Positions 28,905 to 33,052 of a DNA stretch of 33,052 bases are shown here, one piece after another; positions within the stretch are counted from its first letter, which is position 1, and every line of letters begins with the position of its first letter. The notes under the pieces were generated by a model. It had not been told where the DNA came from. It did no database searches and was given only the letters and a program-made list of their open reading frames with translations. Origin of the DNA: a virus; IMG/VR virus record IMGVR_UViG_3300032285_002179, positions 1 through 33,052 of that record. One strand, given 5' to 3'. Position numbers and translations under genes: made by a program.

Positions 28905-29108
28905 ATGATCCTCGCCAACGCCATTGTTGACGTCATCCGCCCCGCCACGCCCGTGGGCCTCGGCCAATTTAGGGTCGAGGTCTGGGGCCGGGAGCCGCAT
29001 GACTACGTCCGCGTCTATACCGTTGAGGCCAAATCTGATACGCTCGCCGCTCAGGAAGGCCTCCACCGCTTCGACGTGGAGATCTCCGCACTTCTGTCTG
29101 AGGGATGA
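28905..29108 (+). CDS. Small hypothetical protein (67 aa)
   Basis: ATG at 28905 preceded by AAGGA. The product (MILANAIVDVIRPATPVGLG, then QFRVEVWGREPHDYVRVYTVE) is a beta-strand-rich small module with a C-terminal helix. It lies between large terminase and portal, where phages commonly keep small unnamed genes. Function unknown. Confidence 0.6.
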   Translation: MILANAIVDVIRPATPVGLGQFRVEVWGREPHDYVRVYTVEAKSDTLAAQEGLHRFDVEISALLSEG

Positions 29109-29111
29109 TCC

Positions 29112-31427
29112 ATGCCGCTGCCCGGCCTTTCTAACCCCAACATCCGCCTGCCGGGCCTGCCCGTCCCCAACGCCCAGACGCCAGCCAATGACACCGAGGT
29201 CATCATTGAGCAGGGCGCTGACGTGGCGGACACTGACGACGCGGGCAACGTCCTGCGCATTGAGCATGACGACGGGTCGATCAGCATCAGCCTCGACGGC
29301 AAGCCAATTGAGCCGGGCGCGAAAAAAGAAAAGGGCGGCTGGTTTTCCAACCTCGTCGATGACATCGACCAGATGCAGCTTGGTATTATTGCCAATGACC
29401 TGCTGCGCGGCATTGAGGACGACATCCAGTCGCGCAAGGACTGGATTGAGGCGCGCGCTCAGGGCATCAAGCTGCTGGGCCTGACCATCGAAGTTCCCGG
29501 TCTGGCCGGGGCCGTTGACGGCGCGCCGGTCGAGGGCATGAGCCGAGTCCGCCACCCGCTCCTGCTTGAGGCTGTCCTTCGCTTTCAGGCCAACGCCCGC
29601 AGCGAGCTGCTGCCGACTGACGGCCCGGTCAAGATCCGCAACGACAACAACAACGCCGACCTCGCCGAGGACCAGCGCGCCAACGCGCTCCAGCGCGACC
29701 TGAACCACTACCTGACCTCGACGGCGGCTGAATACTACCCCGACACCGACCGCATGCTGCTCATGCTCGGCTTCGGCGGCACAAGCTTCAAGAAGGTCTA
29801 CTATTGCCCCCTGCGCAACCGGCCCGTCTCCGAGACGGTTGATGCCGACGACCTGATCGTCAACAACGCGGCGACGGACCTCAAGAACGCCAAGCGCATC
29901 ACGCACCGCAGCTACATGCGGTCATCGACCGTGCGCCGCCTCCAGATCCTCGGCGTCTACAAGGACGCCGACCTGCCGATGGCGAAGGATCCCGACCTTG
30001 ATGCGGCTCAGCGCGAGGAGCGCGCGCAGCAGGGCATCAGCGACAGCTCGTTCCGCCCCGAGGACCGCGACCGCGAGATCTACGAGTGCTACTGCGAGCT
30101 GGACGTTGTCGGCTTCGAGCACAAGTACAAGGGCAAGGTCAGCGGCCTTGAGGTTCCCTACCGCGTGACCATCGACCTGTCGTCGCGCGAGATCCTGTCC
30201 ATCGTGCGCAACTACAACGAGGAGGATGACCTCCCCGAGGCGCGCACAACGTTCGTCAAGTACACGTTCGTGCCCGGCTTCGGCTTCTACGACATCGGCC
30301 TCCTTCACATCCTCGGCAACACGACGAACGCCATCACGGCGGCGTGGCGCGAGATGCTCGACGCGGGCATGTACGCCAACTTCCCCGGCTTCCTGTTCAG
30401 CGACGCCGGTGGCCGCCAGAATACCAACATCTTCCGCGTCCCGCCGGGCGGCGGCGCCCTCGTCAAGACGGGCGGCCTGCCGATCAATCAGGCCATTATG
30501 CCGCTGCCCTACAAGGAGCCGGGCATGGGCCTGATGAACCTTGTCCAGAACATGGCGGAGACGGGCATGCGGATCGGCGGCACGTCTGAGCAGGCGGTCG
30601 GCGAGGGCCGGGCGGATGCGCCGGTGGGCACCACGCTGGCGCTTATTGATCAGGCGACCAAGGTGCTGAACTCGGTCCACAAGCGCATGCACAGCGCGCA
30701 GGCCGAGGAGTTCCGCCTCCTCGTCGATTGCTTCCGCGACAACCCCGAGAGCTTCTGGCAGCGCAACAAGAAGCCCGCCTACCAGTGGGACCAGCAGACG
30801 TTTATTCAGGCCCTTGACGACGCCGAGCTGGTGCCGCAGGCGGATCCGAACACCGCGTCGCAGTCTCAGCGCATGATGAAGATCGTGGGCCTTAAGCAGC
30901 TCCAGCAGCAGAACCCGTCGATGTATGACCCCATCGCCATCGACACCGCCGCCATGCAGGCGATGGGCTGGTCGAACCCGCAGCAGTTCATGGTGCCGCC
31001 CAGCGCGCTCCAGCAGAAGCCGCCGCCGGAAGTCCAGTACGCGCAGGCGATGGTCGGCATCAAGAAGCAGGAAGCCGACGCTAAGACGGCGATGGTGCAG
31101 GTCAAGGCGCAGGAGGCTGCCGCCAAGGCCGCTCAGGCGCAGCAGGAGGCGGGCGGCGCGCCCAATGCCGGGCCGACCGTCATGGACCAGCTCAAAGCGC
31201 AGGAGCTTCAGGTCAAGCAGAACGAACTTCAGATCAAGCAGCAGGAGGGCATGATGGACGCCCTCAATCGCAAGCGCGACCGCGAGAGCCGCGAGCGTCT
31301 GGCGGCCGTCAGGCTGGCTGAAGAAATGGGCCAGAACCCGCAGGCGATCCCCGTGGTGCAGAATTTCCTGCAACCTGATATGATTAACAGGCTCGAAAGC
31401 AACGAGCAGCCGCTGACGCAGGAGTAG
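29112..31427 (+). CDS. Portal protein (771 aa)
   Basis: Long portal of the P22/podovirus-like type. Residues 90-200 (NDLLRGIEDDIQSRKDWIEARAQGIKLLGL, then RVRHPLLLEAVLRFQANARSELL) and the following MLLMLGFGGTSFKKVYYCPL segment are characteristic. The C-terminal 150 residues are Gln/Ala-rich coiled coil (KKQEADAKTAMVQVKAQEAAAK), consistent with a barrel. Size, motifs and place after the terminase agree. It forms the DNA channel at the capsid vertex. Confidence 0.88.
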   Translation: MPLPGLSNPNIRLPGLPVPNAQTPANDTEVIIEQGADVADTDDAGNVLRIEHDDGSISISLDGKPIEPGAKKEKGGWFSNLVDDIDQMQLGIIANDLLRGIEDDIQSRKDWIEARAQGIKLLGLTIEVPGLAGAVDGAPVEGMSRVRHPLLLEAVLRFQANARSELLPTDGPVKIRNDNNNADLAEDQRANALQRDLNHYLTSTAAEYYPDTDRMLLMLGFGGTSFKKVYYCPLRNRPVSETVDADDLIVNNAATDLKNAKRITHRSYMRSSTVRRLQILGVYKDADLPMAKDPDLDAAQREERAQQGISDSSFRPEDRDREIYECYCELDVVGFEHKYKGKVSGLEVPYRVTIDLSSREILSIVRNYNEEDDLPEARTTFVKYTFVPGFGFYDIGLLHILGNTTNAITAAWREMLDAGMYANFPGFLFSDAGGRQNTNIFRVPPGGGALVKTGGLPINQAIMPLPYKEPGMGLMNLVQNMAETGMRIGGTSEQAVGEGRADAPVGTTLALIDQATKVLNSVHKRMHSAQAEEFRLLVDCFRDNPESFWQRNKKPAYQWDQQTFIQALDDAELVPQADPNTASQSQRMMKIVGLKQLQQQNPSMYDPIAIDTAAMQAMGWSNPQQFMVPPSALQQKPPPEVQYAQAMVGIKKQEADAKTAMVQVKAQEAAAKAAQAQQEAGGAPNAGPTVMDQLKAQELQVKQNELQIKQQEGMMDALNRKRDRESRERLAAVRLAEEMGQNPQAIPVVQNFLQPDMINRLESNEQPLTQE

Positions 31428-31431
31428 GGGC

Positions 31432-33024
31432 ATGGACGACCGTTTGATTGAGCGCGCCCTGCGCCTCGCCCGTGGCGGTTACGCTGACGGCGGCGACACC
31501 GAGGTTCAGTCGAACGGTCAGCCCGTTGTTTCTGACGGACAAATCAACTGGGGCGAAAATAACGCTGACTTCCTTCGTGCCGATGCGGCCATGCGCGCCA
31601 TGCGCGACATGCCCGCTCTGGAAGTCGCGCCCCGCCGCGCCCGGCCTGCATACGTTGAGGCTCCCGACGTTCCGCTTCCGCCCGTTCGTCCGGATTTCTT
31701 CAAAGAACTTCCTTCTCCGCCGACGACTGATGCTATGAGGGAAGGCCCCGGATCCTACATTCCGAAGAATGACTTCGATGCGCCGGCGCAGCCGACGCCG
31801 GCCGCATTGTTTGACCCGAATTTTACTGAAAAGGGCTTTCCGTCGGCGCCTGTTTCGATGGGATTTTCTGCGCCAAAGAGTTCGTTTGGCGGGCCGCCTG
31901 AAGGTGTGGCCGTCTTCGATCTTCCGGAAGGATTTACGCCGTCCGGACCGTCGCCCGACGGCCCCACGGCAAGGGAACTTATCTCTCTGTTGCCCAGCGT
32001 TTCAAAACAGTCTGAGCCGGTTCCTGCTCCGACCCCGGCTCCTGCGCCGCCTCCTGCTCCTGTTGCTTTCGCGCCCCCCGCAACCGCAGACGTTACTGCG
32101 CCCACGCAAATGGAATTGACGCCGCGTCAGCGCGATCTGATCATCCGCACGATTGCGGCTGAGAGCAGCGGCAAAACGCTGCAAGAGGGGCAGGGCATCG
32201 CGAATGTGATCCTGAACCGCATCGAGTCCGGCCGGTATGGGAAGACACCTGAGAAGGTTCTTTTTGCAAAGTATCAATTTGAGCCGTGGGCTAATCCAAA
32301 CGGCCCCAACTATCCGATGCGTCATAAGCCCGGATCGCCAAGGTACGAAAACGCCGCAAAGGCGCTCGACGCAGCAATCAACGAACCTGACAATACAAAA
32401 GGAGCTACCCTGTTCTGGGGTCCAAAGGCGCAGTTCGCTCTCGGCCGCCCGGCTCCGAAGTGGGGCCGCAGGGGCGGACTTGATATTGGCGACACGCGCT
32501 TTCACCGCGATGACGGTGGCGAAGTCGTCGAGCGCAAGCATCACGCTGACGGCGAGGCCGCTTCTATGTTTCCACGCGATGAGAACAGTGACAATGCAGC
32601 AATCAATGATGCCGTCACTTACGCAAAATATTTGAGCCGCAACGATCCAATCGAAGCGTTCAACCCGTCTTATGCAGATTATGTTGCGCGTAACGCAGAC
32701 AGGTTAAATTCGCGCCAATACGTTGGACAAATGTTTCCCTTCTCCGTTGATAAAGAAGGAAAAAGTTTTTTTGACCCAACGGCCGGTATCGTTGGCTCTG
32801 TTTGGAGCGGCATCACTGCTCCCGGAGATGCTTACCGTGGAAAAGTAGATCTTCAGGGCGAAGATGCCATCAAGCGTGCCCTTGATGTTGCCGGAACAGC
32901 GATGGTCGGCGGCATGCCTGCCGGTACTATGGCTGCAAAAAGGCGGCTGACGAGGGAGCAGTCGCGCTTGGCATGGCATCTGGGCCGCGCGCAAGGGCCG
33001 CAAAAAATGACACGGGTGCCTTGA
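31432..33024 (+). CDS. SleB-type cell-wall hydrolase in virion protein; probable frameshift near end (530 aa as read)
   Basis: Residues 1-225 are Pro/Ala-rich linker, with RGGYADGGDT at the N-terminus. Residues about 228-365 match the Hydrolase_2/SleB fold: LTPRQRDLIIRTIAAESSGK (E244 probable catalytic), GIANVILNRIESGRYG, then ATLFWGP and LDIGDTRFHR. It should cut peptidoglycan during DNA entry. HHADGE appears near 368. After AAK (A5 run at 32937-32941) the frame gives an unlikely Arg-rich tail, stopping at 33022-33024. The -1 frame reads KAADEGAVALGMASGP and stays open to the window end. So the true protein is probably longer and runs past the edge. Confidence 0.8.
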   Translation: MDDRLIERALRLARGGYADGGDTEVQSNGQPVVSDGQINWGENNADFLRADAAMRAMRDMPALEVAPRRARPAYVEAPDVPLPPVRPDFFKELPSPPTTDAMREGPGSYIPKNDFDAPAQPTPAALFDPNFTEKGFPSAPVSMGFSAPKSSFGGPPEGVAVFDLPEGFTPSGPSPDGPTARELISLLPSVSKQSEPVPAPTPAPAPPPAPVAFAPPATADVTAPTQMELTPRQRDLIIRTIAAESSGKTLQEGQGIANVILNRIESGRYGKTPEKVLFAKYQFEPWANPNGPNYPMRHKPGSPRYENAAKALDAAINEPDNTKGATLFWGPKAQFALGRPAPKWGRRGGLDIGDTRFHRDDGGEVVERKHHADGEAASMFPRDENSDNAAINDAVTYAKYLSRNDPIEAFNPSYADYVARNADRLNSRQYVGQMFPFSVDKEGKSFFDPTAGIVGSVWSGITAPGDAYRGKVDLQGEDAIKRALDVAGTAMVGGMPAGTMAAKRRLTREQSRLAWHLGRAQGPQKMTRVP

Positions 33025-33052
33025 AGGCAGCCAATGAGCTTGGTGATGCACC

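Noticed and set aside
28864-28908. 14-codon frame ending at the start of the 67-residue gene (ATGA overlap)
   Set aside because: Possible leader peptide, but no clear RBS and the context looks like a small duplication of CGCACCYATGATCC.
29922-31433. 503-residue open frame on the minus strand
   Set aside because: Entirely antisense to the portal gene; Leu/Arg/His-rich shadow.
1-33052. Integrase, attachment site or tRNA genes
   Set aside because: No recombinase motif, no convincing att repeats and no cloverleaf were recognised; two Cro-like regulators alone do not prove lysogeny.

Overview
The window is a continuous stretch of a tailed double-stranded DNA bacteriophage genome. It contains both terminase subunits, a portal protein, several large virion proteins, a tail-collar protein, a replication and recombination set and a lysis enzyme. 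The host is most likely an alphaproteobacterium. The DNA is GC-rich, and three phage genes resemble proteins typical of that class: a GapR/DUF2312 protein, a protein reduced to a GcrA-like C-terminal Cys/His segment, and a stand-alone DnaA domain IV. No integrase, tRNA, CRISPR array or reverse transcriptase was seen. The major capsid, head-completion and tail-tube genes are absent, so the genome continues beyond at least one end. A P22-like or podovirus-like particle is suggested by the long portal and the large glycine/alanine-rich virion proteins, but this is inference.

Layout. (1) 2-9537, plus: virion genes (small structural protein, GNAT protein, a GIY-YIG endonuclease that looks inserted, a 1482-residue protein with an internal S74 motif, a 764-residue internal virion protein, tail collar, Cys-rich protein). 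(2) 9485-15290, minus: about sixteen tightly overlapping genes, including the GcrA-like and DnaA-like proteins, a secreted lytic transglycosylase, a 36-residue membrane protein, a DUF6378-like protein, a single-strand-binding-like protein, a gp49/gp66-family protein and a RecB-like nuclease. (3) 15291-15425: a divergent control region with two operator-like dyads. (4) 15426-20981, plus: Cro-like regulator, RuvC-like resolvase, primase-helicase, PP-loop ATPase and small proteins, with an iteron-like block at 20101-20227. (5) 20982-21069: a bidirectional terminator. (6) 21075-24184, minus: eleven small proteins, one of them a Cro/CI-type HTH, arranged in four short transcription units. (7) 24185-24367: a second divergent control region. 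(8) 24368-33052, plus: a small early protein, GapR-like protein, small terminase, metallophosphoesterase with N-terminal HTH, large terminase, portal, and a SleB-type virion hydrolase that appears frameshifted near the right edge.

The most distinctive feature is a five-member family of control cassettes: four on the minus strand and one divergent on the plus strand. Each has a sigma70-type promoter with a 17-bp spacer, and the spacer itself is an inverted repeat (GCGAATTTAGTTCGC). A short hairpin follows at the predicted 5' end of the transcript, then a conserved leader, ATGGAGATTGATATG, whose last ATG is the start codon. Downstream genes in these units are separated by GC hairpins with four-base loops, several of the UNCG class. 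This reads as a coordinately repressed early regulon of small, probably host-directed proteins. No stretch longer than about 300 bases lacks a gene. All functional calls come from reading the sequence and remembered family motifs; no database search was run.
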